From: Acorus gramineus
Taxonomy: Eukaryota; Streptophyta; Magnoliopsida; Acorales; Acoraceae
Assembly (NCBI GenBank): GCA_030737835.1
Contig: CM060856.1
Span: 17,711,116 to 17,775,115 of the forward strand
Direction of reading: 5' to 3'
Length of the DNA stretch: 64,000 nt
Position 1 is the stretch's first letter; each line of letters opens with the position of its first letter. The position numbers were made by a program, and so were the translations under genes. Under the pieces are notes generated by a model that did not search any database, had not been told where the DNA came from, and saw only the letters and a program-made list of their open reading frames with translations. This document shows, in pieces, positions 46,715 to 61,526 of the stretch.

Positions 46715-49410
46715 TAATAATGATTTTTAAGCTTCAATTGATAGACCCTATCTCAAGCAAGATGGTCACTTTGAAATACATATATTGCCCCCTCCTTAAT
46801 TAATCTTTTTAGTATTCCATAACTCGCCCATTAATTCTCAGGTAGTTATGATTTGTGATATATTTCTATATTTGTTTTCAATTTGAGGTCCAAAAAATTT
46901 ACGATTCTCCATTTCTGATTTGTGAATGATCGGCTGATAGAAAAACAAATATGAATTTCATTTTTTATTCAGATCTGATTGGTGTATACGAGGTGAATTC
47001 ACAAATTTTTTTTCTGTGCGATCTGATTCTAGTGCAAACAGAAATTGATACATCCAGGTTAGGTTTTTCAGATCCAAAAAATTGCAATATTTTGTGATTT
47101 TTTAGTTTTCAGATGAATTTGAAAACAAACATCGAATTTTATTTTTGTCTCTGTTCGATCGGTGGAGAAGAGAAGAATTTAATTCATTTAGTTTTACTTG
47201 TGACCAGTTTGTGGTGCAAACAATGACAATCTATTCAGGCTAGTTCTTTTTCGATCTGAATTATGTTGATTTTGATTTTTCGTTATTCGTTTAAATCATT
47301 ATATACATGTATTGAATATGAATTTAATTTTAAATTCAAATACATGGCCCGTGTCTTGATTTGTATGCATTGTTGTGTACCAGGTATGATCTATACAATC
47401 GTTTTACGATTGTGTGTTTGTGTATAATTATACATAATGTGTCATTCATGATATTTTTTAGCTTTTTATCAACATTATTCGACTCTTTCAAATACAATGC
47501 ACATTCATTTGTATGGCATGTGTATTTGATAATTCAAATTCCAAATACACCTGTATCTGAATTTGATATTCAGCCCATTTTGAAAGTTGTTATTTATATT
47601 TCCATGGATTTAATTAATGTATAGCTGATTAATATCTAATTGCTTATTGTTGGTATTTTGAAGACCTTTTATGAATTTTTTGTGCAGTGCTCAGTAGCAT
47701 ATAAACCATAATTGTACATTTAGATTTTCAGATACATTATTGTATCTTAATTTGATTATATGTGGTTGATGTTTTGTTTTTTCACCAGGCAGTGATGGTG
47801 ATTTTATGGAGGACACATGCGAAGATTCAATTTATTTGGACGACATTAACGATTCATATTCAGTGAAAACCAGTTTGTCGAATAAATTGTTTGTTGTCGT
47901 TGGTCAGCAAAATGTATACGAGATGCAACTTGTTTTTGAAGATGCGAAAATCGCGGCAACAAAAAAGCTACCGTGAAGCTTTAGAAACAAGTTGATGAAT
48001 AGGGTTGATCAACATGTTTTATACAACAATTTTAGATAAAGTTGATTCAGATACATAAAGTGTTTACAAAAACATTAAGACATTTTCACCAACAGATTTA
48101 GATATATTTTATAGAACATGAGTACAACATTTCAGATACAGTTGAATATTCTAAATTATAAGTTTGAAGATATTAATACACTATATATTTTGGTTCACGG
48201 CACATACAACTTCTTAATAGCATGTAATGTGACTAAAGGGATCTCTGTTTCTACATAATTGCTTCATATTCAAATATATTTGGTTAACAGGTTTTCAGAT
48301 ACAGATACGGTTGATTCAGATACATACATTGTTTACAGAAACATTAAAATATTTTCATCAAACCAATATATTCTAATTATCAAATATAAGATAATAATAC
48401 ATGATCTACATTTACATGACATTTCAAACATTTTATTTGGTTATATTTAATTGCTCATTCAATCAGATTTTATTTCACTGAATTAAGAAACAATTGCATA
48501 TTATATACATTTTCAGATACATGTTTCTGACTTATGTATTCGTTCATCTGTTTTTTTGTTTCCTCAGAAAATAAACTGTGTACACGAGAAACTCTAAAAC
48601 AATTGAAAATTGTCAATTTTTTTTCCTTTAATCTAGATACACTGGTAGACAAAGACAATGTAGCACATGCTTCCAAACCTTAAAAAAAAAAATTCAAATT
48701 TTGTTTGGATTCAGATACATGTATTTGAAACACTGATTTCAAACCAATCTATTTTTTAGATTTCAGATGCACGTATCTGAAACACTAATTTTTCAAATGG
48801 ATTTCAGATTCAATCAGATTATTAACAGGAGACCAAAAAACGGAAGGAAATCGTTTCATATTTAATTTTAAAAACCACATATTTCGTCTTATAAGAAATG
48901 CAAAGAATTAATCTAAATTGATTTGTTTATATCGCCCCAAAAAAAAACCGCGACGGTGAAGTTTTGATTGTGGCAAGATATCTAACATTTTGTTTTCGTC
49001 ATTATTGACGATTTGTTTGGGGAAGAGAATTAGATGATATGAACTCTTCATAGTCAAAAAATTTTTTTGGTTCGTATGGTTTTGCTCAATGTGGAAATCC
49101 TAAGTTTTAAATTTTTTTTGGAATATGTTCAGTCAGGGGAGAGGATTCAATAACCCTCCTTTTTTGGGATTCTGTTACAAGGATTAATGATGGAGAGAGA
49201 ATTCAATGATCCACCTTTTTTTGGGATTTTGTTAGAAATATTGATAGTAATATTAGTTAGTTAGAGTAAATTTTTAAAAATCTTAGAAGGGTAGTCATGT
49301 CATTTCATTTTGGTGGTTTGAAAAAGTTAAACAGAGAACCAATAGAAAAGTGTCACTTATTGAAATTTATCAACAAAACTTAATTTTTGAAGCTCAAGTA
49401 GCAGCGCTGT
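46715..49410 (+). mobile_element. CAGATACA-motif repeat element, long copy (2.7 kb)
   Basis: Shares both ends and several internal blocks with 57045-58390 in the same orientation: TTTCTGATTTGTGAATGATCGG, GATCTGATT-T-GTGCAAACA, CATCCAGGTTAGG near the left; GACGGTGAAGTTTTGATTGTGG, AATTAGATGATATGAACTCTT, GGGATTTTGTTA and TTTGAAAAAGT-AAACA near the right. Outer ends carry TTAAGCTTCAA and inverted TTGAGCTTCAA, possible decayed TIRs. Between are many copies of CAGATACA/TGTATCTG. A coding-like island lies at 47790-47976. Probably a non-autonomous DNA transposon; superfamily unresolved. Confidence 0.5.
47790..47976 (+). other. Coding-like island inside the CAGATACA repeat
   Basis: After a TTTTCACCAG acceptor-like site the + strand reads GSDGDFMEDTCEDSIYLDD, then a segment ending VVVGQQNVYEMQLVFEDA, and stops at TGA near 47974. 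It has balanced composition in an AT-rich element, as if it were one exon of a captured or transposase gene. No family recognised. Confidence 0.3.
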
Positions 49411-49720
49411 TTTATTTTACAAAGAAAAGAGGACAATGAGGACAATGTCCGGGGTATAGGTGAGATGAAAAGAAAGAAAAAATACAAAAAAAAAGGTAAA
49501 AAAGGCTCGGTAGAAAAGGTTTTTACTGAGACACAAAAAATTCTCTCAACCCATCACATACCAATCAGTCTCATCCACCATGTCGGAATGTCTCTATTGC
49601 CCATGCTGCAGCCAGATGCTATCTCCCATATGTCCCTTAAAGAGTGTTTACTTTGGTTTTAGTGTCCATTTTTTGCCCCCAACATTATTATCTATCCCTC
49701 TGTTTAGACTGTGATATTGG

Positions 49721-50160
49721 ATTATTCGCTCCTGATAGCTATACTAGGATAGATAACAATTCAGATTGAATAAACAATTTTTTATTTGGTTGTATTTTCT
49801 GTTATTTTCATTGGAAAACGTAAAAATGATTTTTTTGTTGTTTGGTTCATCTTGGATAAAGTGATGATAAATAGTTGATAAGGGATGAATAAGAGTTTAT
49901 GGCTTTTTAAATGACAACTATACCCCTGAGAATAATGTGAGAAATGTATGATTGGTTTGATAGATGTGACAGTTTTTGAAATCTGTGTGAGACTGTTAGG
50001 TTAGATAAATTTTTTAAAATGACAGAGAATGATATTTTTATCCATTGGCATAGATAAGGTCTGATAAGCAATTCCAACATTTTCTTAGAATAATTATCAG
50101 GCCTTATCCTAACTTATCCAGACATAACTATCGGGATTTATTCTGTCAAAACAAATAACT
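49721..50160 (+). mobile_element. MITE family 1, copy 3
   Basis: Best-preserved copy. Imperfect terminal inverted repeats: left CCTGATAGCTATACTAGGATA, inverted right CCCGATAGTTATGTCTGGATA. The other copies are at 1500-1913 and 37540-37945. Non-coding. Confidence 0.65.
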
Positions 50161-50169
50161 TTTTTTACT

Positions 50170-51368
50170 ATTCTTTTGTATTCTTTCTTATTCTGGTTTA
50201 TTTTTCATGACATAGGGGGGTATATGAATTGAGTTTTAGTAAAGTTGACTTAGGGACACCATTCTTAAAAAAAAAAAAAACATTATGATCCATGACCGAG
50301 TTATAGTTGCCATGATCAGGGAGAATTTTTACGTTCGAATTAGTAATGCATTCTTAATTTTGTGCACATTTTTTTTCTAAGGTGTTATTTGCAAATATTG
50401 CAGAACATTGATGTAGCTTGCATGTAAGGATCAACCCAGACTTAACAACTTTAAAAAATTGAATTCAAGTTTGCTTCGAATTGAACATGAAATTATCCAT
50501 AAAGCTTGAGCATTAAGAACAAATACCATCTAGACACCATGTGATGGCCGATGAGAATAATTTATATTCCCAATGGAATATTGGGTATTGACATGAATAA
50601 ATCATTTAGACACACTATTATGGGGTGTACGCGTATTCTAAGAATAAATTAAGATACTAGTGGAATAAGTGATTTCTGTTTAGTTGTGTTTTTTTAATTA
50701 TTTTTATTAAGAAATGTAATGATGAAATTTTCGTTGCTTGACTTACTATGGATAAGTATTAAATAAAATATGAATAAAATGTGAATAATAATTGATAAAA
50801 AATAAAAAAATAATTTAACTTGTAAATCCTTTAGTTATAAGAGATGATATTTCATTTTACAGTGAAATTTACTTATTCTATTGTTAAGAATAGTCTAATT
50901 TCAAAAGGAGGTAAAATGACTATATCGTCTAATTCCAATTGATATCCATGTACGAACCTATTCCCTCAATTCAATTTAAGAGGTTTTTTAACCTTATTCT
51001 CACTTATTCCTGTCTATTCCAATAATAACCCTCTATCCAAACAGCTCTTCCATCACGCAGCCATTACCAAACATAAAGACCACAACGCCTCATGGTCAAA
51101 TTTTTCTCTAAAAAAAAGAGCAGTAGCACAAATGCTATTGTAAAGAAGTTTTATCCATAAATAAGAAATGCAAAGGAAGCAACTTTTAGTCTAAAATCTC
51201 TGCTCATACAAACAACGATCTACACGACAAGATAATGAAATATTTCTTAGGTGCATCTTAAACATTAAAGGTGATGATCTCCTACAAAAGCCCATTGAAG
51301 TGAAGTCTTTATCTTCCTCTTCTCTGAACTCTTACACCAATGCCAGTGAAGAACAGAAGAAGGGACTC
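50170..51368. other. AT-rich intergenic DNA up to the eL24 3' end
   Basis: Includes an undelimited repeat at about 50570-51050 with TATTCCAATAATAACCCTCTATCC near its end, MITE-like in style. The part from about 51060 is probably the eL24 3' UTR and polyadenylation region. Confidence 0.4.
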
Positions 51369-54155
<2,787 letters not shown>

Positions 54156-54229
54156 GGCTGCCGCGGCTGCGTTGTCTCTCTCTTTCTCTTTCTCGGCGAC
54201 TCTCAAAGAAACACCAATCAAGGCTCCTC

Positions 54230-54238
54230 AAACCCTAA
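54230..54238 (+). promoter_or_regulatory. telo-box (AAACCCTAA) upstream of eL24
   Basis: AAACCCTAA lies 75 bp upstream of the eL24 ATG on the opposite strand. Telo-boxes near the start of transcription are a known hallmark of plant ribosomal protein and translation-factor genes. Confidence 0.7.
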
Positions 54239-54337
54239 ATTGGATGACTGGGGTTATTTCTCTTTTTGGGATTTCCAATAAAGCCCCTAGCCATTCTGCA
54301 GAATTACGAGACTTCCCTGAATTCACATAAGGTGAGG

Positions 54338-54378
54338 TGGGCCGGTCATTGGATTTAACGTGGACCATGGTAGGCCCA
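54338..54378. promoter_or_regulatory. Two site II (TGGGCC) elements of the eL24 promoter
   Basis: TGGGCC at 54338-54343 (+) and its complement GGCCCA at 54373-54378, about 185-220 bp upstream of the ATG. Site II motifs bind TCP factors and, with telo-boxes, drive ribosomal protein genes in dividing cells (established for plants). The combination supports the gene being active. Confidence 0.65.
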
Positions 54379-54399
54379 GTCCATGATAGGTCCACCAAA

Positions 54400-55018
54400 A
54401 ATAAGTCATTTTTATTGTTTATATAAAATACAATCCGTAATATACATCATTAATTATTATTTTTACATTTAATAAAAATGGGTTCATTCAAAATAGAGCG
54501 TTATATGTTTTTTTATTAAAATATATACATAGTTAAATGATTCTTACTATTTTAAAGAAATAAAAAATATGTGGTGTGCATTTTGACTCTCACATTAAAA
54601 AAATTTAATTACTCATGGTCTCGCAGACAATCCATATACGTTGATAGTTATCCAATGGGATATATATCTTGTTAGGCATTGTAAATATCTTATTAACAAT
54701 TTTTCATATTTTCTATTTAATGAGTTTGTATAATTCCTTATAAAGGTATGTATATTTTTGTAAAAATATATATCTCATTAAATAAAACTTAGTATTTTAA
54801 AAATAAGTTGTGCACAAACTAAATATAAGATCGTCCCGTTGATTGTTCATAAAGTTCTTTAAAATGTTATGGATACAGTCTCGACGACAAGTCCATATAC
54901 AATCTCTACATTCTATCTCATATTATTCATTAGTCACATGTATTCACTGTAAAGAGACATACTTTTTATATATATATAAAATTACACTTTATATAAATAA
55001 ACCCACACTATTCATCTT
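54400..55018. other. AT-rich intergenic DNA with a dispersed repeat
   Basis: At 54690-54800 a block with TATAAAGGTATGTATATTTTTGTAAAAATATATATCTCATTAAATAAA resembles blocks at about 8270-8340 and 59150-59220. No gene. Confidence 0.4.
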
Positions 55019-55443
55019 TTGTAACAGTGTAATCAACATTAGCTGAGATATACCTTTTTTTTTTAATAAAAAATAAAAAAGGGTGTGAAATATATTTGGG
55101 TATACAACATATGATTCTTATTTATCAAAAAAATAAAATAAAATCAATTACATTAAGATAAACTCACCTACGTAAATTTGCACATAGAGCAATTGGCCAT
55201 TTATTGAAAGAGATAAGATGTAATTTATCTTTTATGACAATGTATATAACATTAGATTAGATATACTATTTTTTTTAAAAAAAATCAAAATAATCGGGTG
55301 TGAAATATATTTGGGTATACAACATATGAGATGATACTTATCTATCAAAAAAAAAAAAAAAATCAGTGACACATGTTCAAGGTAAACTCACCTATGTAAA
55401 TGTACGTAGAGAGCAATTGGTCATTCATTGAAAGAGATAAGAT
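55019..55443 (+). repeat. About 215-bp tandem duplication
   Basis: Two adjacent diverged units share GGGTGTGAAATATATTTGGG, TATACAACATATGA, AACTCACCTA-GTAAAT and GAGCAATTGG-CATT-ATTGAAAGAGATAAGATG. The GGGTGTG landmark starts at 55081 and 55296. Confidence 0.8.
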
Positions 55444-55449
55444 GCCCCT

Positions 55450-56355
55450 TTTTCCTTTTTGTCATTTTAAGTAACAAAGATAAATGTAATCTCCTTTTGT
55501 TTTACTTTAATTTAAAATAGTAATGTAATAAATCATATATGCCTTTTAATAAATAAAATACTTGGCATACTGGTGAATTCCATCTTCTCCCTTCTAGGTA
55601 TCTAACTATCATATTTTTTAAAAATCAAACATCTCTTGATATATTGAGAACTTGTACAAGAACCATGTTCATTAAAAAAACAAAACTTTTGTCATAACCT
55701 CAACTTAACACAACGGACCATAAACAATCTCATAGATGGTTGAATTCCAGTTAGTATTAAGAGCATTTCCTTAAATTAAGAATTCTAATTGTTCAATGAA
55801 AATATCTTTTTTTTTTTAACGAGTTGGTAGGCATTCGCCTTAATTTTATTCAAAGAAAAAAGATGCCCAAATCAATTCAATGAAAATATCTTAAGCTTCA
55901 TTTTCTCACTTGGTTGTTGAGAAATATTAAAACTACAAATTAAAAGAGTGCCATTTAGGATAAATTCCACAATCCTTATCTTTTTCTTATCTTTTCATAT
56001 CTAAGACTTTAATACAAATTGATTTCATATAATCATTCATGCAGTCCTTTTTACTCTTCGAAAATATTCTTATATTTTCTGAAGTATATTAATGAAGTGC
56101 ATGTATTCACAAAAAAAATAAAACATATATTACAATAAATTGAACACATACCTTTAAATTTTTCTATAATTGATCAGCATATATTTGATTATATATTCCA
56201 TATACTCAGTGAAGATTGAAGGAATGACTGATGGTTAATATTGAAAACTTCAAAGGCAGATTAGGAACAGAGAGCATCTAAATACACACACCCCTCTCTC
56301 ACAACATAGTCAATTTTTTGAGACCTCTCCTTGTCTACTCATATCCTCCCAGGTT
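55450..56355. other. AT-rich intergenic DNA
   Basis: A poly(T) run plus AACGAGTTGGTAGGCATTCGCC near 55808-55840 may be an inverted LINE tail. Nothing else recognised. Confidence 0.4.
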
Positions 56356-56360
56356 ATCCT

Positions 56361-56865
56361 AAGGCTGGTAAACGAACCAAGCCGCTCGGGTTTGGCTCAG
56401 TCTTAGCTCAGTTTGAGCTCGTTCAGGCTGGTTCAATTAGATAAACGAACCAAGCCGCTCGGGCTTGACTCAGTCTTGGCTCAGTTTGAGCTCGTTCAGG
56501 CTGGTTCAATTAGATAAACGAGTGAGCTTGAACAATTTTTAAAACTTGGTTAGGCTCGGGACCTGGATTAAACTTCATTTTTTGTTCAAACTCGACTAGT
56601 TTGTATTATAAAAAACTTAGTTGAAGCTTTGCTCAACTCTTTTGTAAAATCAAAACATTAAATCAATACAAAATTATACTCGTTTAGGCTTATGAACTTG
56701 GCTCATTTAGGCTAAAATTTTATTTTTAACCCCTAAAAACCTTAAAATAAAAAAGAATAATAGGCTCATTGAGGCTCGTGAGCTCGACTTAACTCAGCTC
56801 GGCTCAGCTCATTTATAAACGAGCCGAGCTTGAACATGTCAAAGCTCGGCTCGTTTACCACCCTA
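56361..56865. mobile_element. GAGCTCGGCTCG-type MITE with 5-bp direct flanks
   Basis: 505 bp with inverted ends AAGGCTGGTAAACGAACCAAG and (inverted) TAGGGTGGTAAACGAGCCGAG. ATCCT flanks both sides (56356-56360, 56866-56870). The interior is full of GGCTCG/GAGCTCG motifs and a 73-bp near-identical tandem duplication starting at 56370 and 56443. Repeats starting AGGGTGGTAAACGAGCC are widespread in plants. Superfamily uncertain. Confidence 0.65.
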
Positions 56866-57044
56866 ATCCTTTGAGGTAAGATTCATAAAATCTAAGAGGT
56901 CTCTATTTTGTTAACAGTTTTGTGTTTAATTTTTTTGGATTTTGTATTTCAAAAGGCTATCATATCCTCTTGGACACCATTTATTTTCTTTTACATGTTA
57001 TACACATTATAGATTTGCAAAATTAGAAGAATGCTTATTATATA

Positions 57045-58390
57045 ATCAATAATGATTTTTGAGCCCCAATTATTATACCTCATCCAAGCCCCATGAGGTG
57101 GCAAGTTTGAATTACCCATAATACCCCCCCTTAACTAATCTGATTGAGCTTTCCATAACCACCCCATTAATCCCGAGATGGTTATGATTTGAGAGATTTT
57201 TTCCCTTTTGAAGATATCAATTCAATTGGACGACAAAAAAAATCACGATTTACCATTTCTTGATACAGAATGATCGGTTGAAACGAAAACAAATATCAAT
57301 TTCATTTTTTTATTCAAATTTGTTCGGTGGAGAAGAGAAGAATTACACGATTTTTTTTTGTGCGAACTGATTGTGGTGCAAACAATGGTGATCCATTCAG
57401 GTTAGGCTTTTTTAGACCCTAAAAAAATCACGATTTACAATTTTTAGTTTCAGATTGATCGGTAGAAGTGAAAATAAATATCGAATTCAGATACATGTAT
57501 CTGAATTCAATATTTGTTTCAGATTTTTTTATTCAGATTTGTTCAGTGGAAAAGAGAAGAATTACACTATTTTTTTTGTGTGAACTGATTGTGGTGCAAA
57601 TAATGGTGATCCATCCAGGTTATGCTTTTTTGGACCCTAAAAAAAATCACGATTGGTAATTTTTAGTTTCAGATTGATCAATGAAATTGAAAACAAATAT
57701 CGAATTCAGATGCATGTATTTAAATGCTGTATTCATTATATCTTTTATTTTTCAGACTCAGAAAATGAACAATGTGCACAAGAAAACCTAAAACAAATGA
57801 ACAATGTCAAATATTATTTTTCTCAAACCTATATAAACAAATAATCATTTTGGATTTCAGATACATGTATCAGAAACACATATTCTTTAAATGGATTTAA
57901 TTTTTTAAATCAGTGATTTCATTTTTCAAGAAGTGCAAAAATGTCTTCTAATGGTCCTGTTTATGTTGCAAAAAAAAAAAAAAAAAAAAGACGGGGAGGT
58001 TTCATTGTGGGAAGAAATCTAATTTTTTTTCTTCGCCATTGTTTATGATTGTTTGAGGATGAAAATTAGATGATATGAACTCTTGATCGCCAGAATTTTT
58101 TTCTTTTTTTTGTTCGTCTGGATTCGCCCAATTCGGAAACCCTAGGTCATAAATTGTTTTTTGAAATTTATTCAATCGGCAAAGTTTCAATGATCCGCGT
58201 TTTTAGGGATTTTGTTATGAGGAATTAATGATGATATAATTAGTTGAAACCAATTTTTAAAAACCTCAAAAGTGTAGTAATGTCATTGTCTTTTTTATTG
58301 TTTGAAAAAGTCAAACATAGAATCAATAGGAGAATGCCGTCTATTGGGGCTTATCAATGAGGCTTAATTTCTATGGCCCAGATAGCAACA
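57045..58390 (+). mobile_element. CAGATACA-motif repeat element, short copy (1.35 kb)
   Basis: Same orientation and same end blocks as 46715-49410, but the centre is reduced. It carries an internal tandem duplication with a period of about 219 bp (GTTC-GTGGA-AAGAGAAGAATTACAC at 57322 and 57541) and the full palindrome TCAGATACATGTATCTGA near 57488. Its right end TGGGGCTTATCAATGAGGCTTAA contains AGCC-CA motifs seen inverted at the left. No gene. Confidence 0.5.
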
Positions 58391-60261
58391 CTGTTATATA
58401 ATACATGCCGTCACTCTTGCAGTTTCTTTTATAGTATTAATTTCACGTAATATATGTTACTGTATTCTAGATTAGGAAAAAAATAAAAAGATACGTATTC
58501 AATTTATTTGAATATATATTCAATTCATTTAAATGTAGATCCCTATTCATATTTTGTAATCAAGAACTCTAAAATAAATCGTAATATAGATTCGCGTATG
58601 CTTAGTGCATGCGTCTTTAATATTTTAGTGGAAGCAGAGATGCTTATACGATGTATACCTGAAATATATATATATATATATATTATTTTTTTTGAAATGT
58701 GATTTCTTGAGAACAAATATTGGCCTAATTTTATTTGCGCTGTGTTGGATAATTTTGATATGCTTTGTGGGAGACTAGATTACATTGTAAATTATTCTTT
58801 TTCAGTTTTTACATATAAAATGAATGCTTGTGTGTTTTGTTAGTTTTTGGTGGGTTTTACCGTATCATTGAATGGGCTAGATACGGATCCCACTCGTCTT
58901 GGACACACGTTGACCGTTGACCGTCGAAGTTTATTTAGATTTCCACAGTGGATTTCTTAGATATATATAGACACATGTTGACCGTTGACCATCGAAGTTT
59001 ATTTAGATTTCTACTGTGTGTATATATATATATATATATATTAAGTTTGACATGCAGTTGGATGTTCTATATATATTAATGGTTATCTATAAGTTATATA
59101 CCTTGTTAAATGAGATATATATTTCTTCATTAATAATTTTTTTAATTTAAAGGTCTATACAATTTCTCATAAAAGTATATACATTTTCATAAGACTATAT
59201 CTTATTCGATGATGTTTATTATTTAAAAAAATATTAAAACATGTGTGGACTATACGGTGGATTGCCCTAATAATATTTTTTTATTTTTAGTTTAACAAGA
59301 CTACAATAGAATCAGAAAATATTTATAAACACGACATTAATACAAATTCGTTCTTGTTAAAATATGCATTCAATTTATTTGAATACATGTTTTGTTTTTT
59401 TAAAGACATATCATTTTTAAGATAAATATGTATTTTAAAAAGAAATTAAAAAATGTGACGTTGGAAAAAATACAATGCACAAATGACTGTGCGTGGCAAT
59501 GTCTCATATCAAACAATTAAACCACCCTCTTCTATAAGGGATTAGATTAGTTCCAATGGCATTGGACAATTTGATTGTCCAACGCATTCGGGATCGTCCG
59601 ACCTTATAATTTTAAGATGTATAAATTAATTGAATCTTAAAAAGAACGATTTATAATTTAATTATTGTATTCTAAATTTAATTTTGAAATCTTATAAAGT
59701 ATATCAACCACAACAAAATAAAAAAATGGAACGGTCATGAACGTGTTGGACAATCAAAATGTTCAACACTCGTTGGACCTAACCTAATCCCCTTACACAA
59801 AGCCCCACTAAATGAAATTAAATAAATCCAGAGGGGCTATATCCCACCAAGTCTCGTTAGACTTTAATACAAAGTTGACACGTGACGTTAATTAATAAAT
59901 TCTCGTAACCACACATATTTCATGTGAGGTATGGCCACAATTCAACTTCATATTAGAGACTGATGAGACCCTGTAAAATACTATCAATCCATCATGGCTG
60001 GATCTAAATATCAACATACCGTAACCAAATGTGTTAACTACACATGGCTCCACTAATTAATTTTACAAGAAGTATTTGGCCTATAAAATCCAATTACAGA
60101 CCATGAGCTTTTCATCCTTCCACCATGCTGGACTGGCTATATATGTGTGCATAAATGATTTTCATATACTATAAGAATGCATGACAAATATATTTTCTTT
60201 AATGTGGGTGTCTTTAACATGGAATGATATGTTAATTAGCTTAAATTACTTGCAGAAAAAA
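58391..60261. other. AT-rich intergenic DNA upstream of the HD-Zip fragment
   Basis: Contains a 67-bp direct duplication (58902-58968 / 58969-59018: ACGTTGACCGTTGACC...GAAGTTTATTTAGATTT), (TA)n runs at about 58662 and 59020, and another copy of the ATCTCATTAAATAA-type dispersed repeat near 59150. No gene. Confidence 0.5.
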
Positions 60262-60421
60262 ATGGAAGATCACCAACAACATGGAGGAGCTGCTAACAAC
60301 AACAATGCTGACATGGGTGAGGTCGACGACTGGCCAAAGAAAGGATATCGCCACTCTCCTTCCCAAATCGAAGCTCTGGAAGGGTAAAGTTTTCTTGCTT
60401 TTGTCCCACCTTTCATTGTTT

Positions 60422-60452
<31 letters not shown>

Positions 60453-61302
60453 GTTATTTGTTGTTGTTATGTGAAGAATTACATAACTGTGTATTGAAGG
60501 CTGTTTAAGGAGTGCCCGAATCCCACAGAGGAGCAAATGTCTGAATTGGGCCAAATGATTCAACTGGATGTGAACAAGGTCAGGTTTTGGAACAGACGCA
60601 TCCAACACAGGATATTAGCAATAAATCCATCTGTTTGTGCTTGTTTTTGTTTCGTTGAGACAAACTTCAAATTCATAGATCCATTTCATTTGATTAATTT
60701 ATAGTCATCTAAATACAGAGGACATTGATATGAAATCTCTATACTATATTAAATGAAAAACATCAAAATGTATGCAGTTAATTCATCATATTGTGAATTT
60801 TATTTTATTTTGTTGTAAGACACTCATTAGCAATTTTTCACTTTTTCCATTCAACGTGTCAATGCAATTCGATCTGTATGAAGTTATATACATTTTTTAT
60901 AAAATTATATACATCTCATTTAGATAAAGTAATTGATTATATATTTCTCTAAAAAGGTCTTGACTCACCTGTGATTGTTTTTTCTCCCCATTATAATCAA
61001 CATGGATAGCATAATATGAAAAAAAAGGAGCTGAAGATGGTGAGGGAAGAGAACGGAGACCTGCGTTGCGAAAACCGGGCATTGTTGGAGGCGGTCTGGA
61101 ACCCTCTCTGCTCCATAATCCATATGCGACGCCGGTGATCTACTGTACGATTGAAGCTCTTTGGAGAGAGAACGATTCGCTCTGCGGAGAGGTGGTGCGC
61201 CTGCGCGCAATGCGGGACTCCCCAGATCTCCTCGAAGAGCAGAATTCATCGGGCTCTGACATGGACGAGGGTGAGATGGAGGAGCCATGCATAGAAGATT
61301 GA
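60262..61302 (+). pseudogene. HD-Zip class IV-like fragment, damaged
   Basis: Exon 60262-60383 encodes an acidic start, then WPKKGYRHSPSQIEALEG; it joins across a GT-AG intron to 60500 onward (LFKECPNPTEEQMSELGQMI, VRFWNRRIQHR). This is the class IV HD-Zip homeodomain pattern, but helix 3 reads VRFW-NRR where the family has VKFWFQNRR, so the F-Q pair before the invariant N is missing. No GT donor follows where the next intron is expected. A zipper-like part (MVREENGDLRCENRALLEAV, from 61016) needs a frameshift near 61100-61125 to reach IEALWRENDSLCGEVVRLRA and an acidic tail ending at 61302. No START domain follows; a copia LTR begins 87 bp later. Probably a pseudogene, or a truncated, diverged family member. 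Confidence 0.65.
60418..60451 (+). repeat. (TTG)n microsatellite
   Basis: About eleven TTG units in the first intron of the HD-Zip fragment. Confidence 0.9.
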
Positions 61303-61388
61303 ACTTCTTCAGCTGTTGCTTGGGGTGGTCCTTTGCGAGTAGAGTGGAACTTTTGATGTTTTTGTTGTTTTATTGTGGTCTTTATTAA

Positions 61389-61513
61389 TGATAGAAACAG
61401 AGAGTAAAATAATGGGAATCATTGTATTGCACTTTAGGGTTCAATCCCTTATATACAAGTACACATAGGATTACACGTGTAATACACTATGACATAACAC
61501 ATATAATTTAACA
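61389..61513 (-). repeat. 3' LTR of the copia element, 125 bp
   Basis: The minus strand reads TGTTAAATTATATG at its start and ends TCTGTTTCTATCA, so TG...CA. It is directly preceded by a polypurine tract (TTTGAGGAGGGT). A TATATAAGGGATTG promoter-like motif lies inside. The short length fits compact copia LTRs; the end was placed by the TG/CA rule, so it may be off by a few bases. Confidence 0.6.
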
Positions 61514-61526
61514 ACCCTCCTCAAAC

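Noticed and set aside
46493-46717. 74-aa frame over the tRNA-Val gene
   Set aside because: It translates the tRNA itself; a good cloverleaf explains the sequence.
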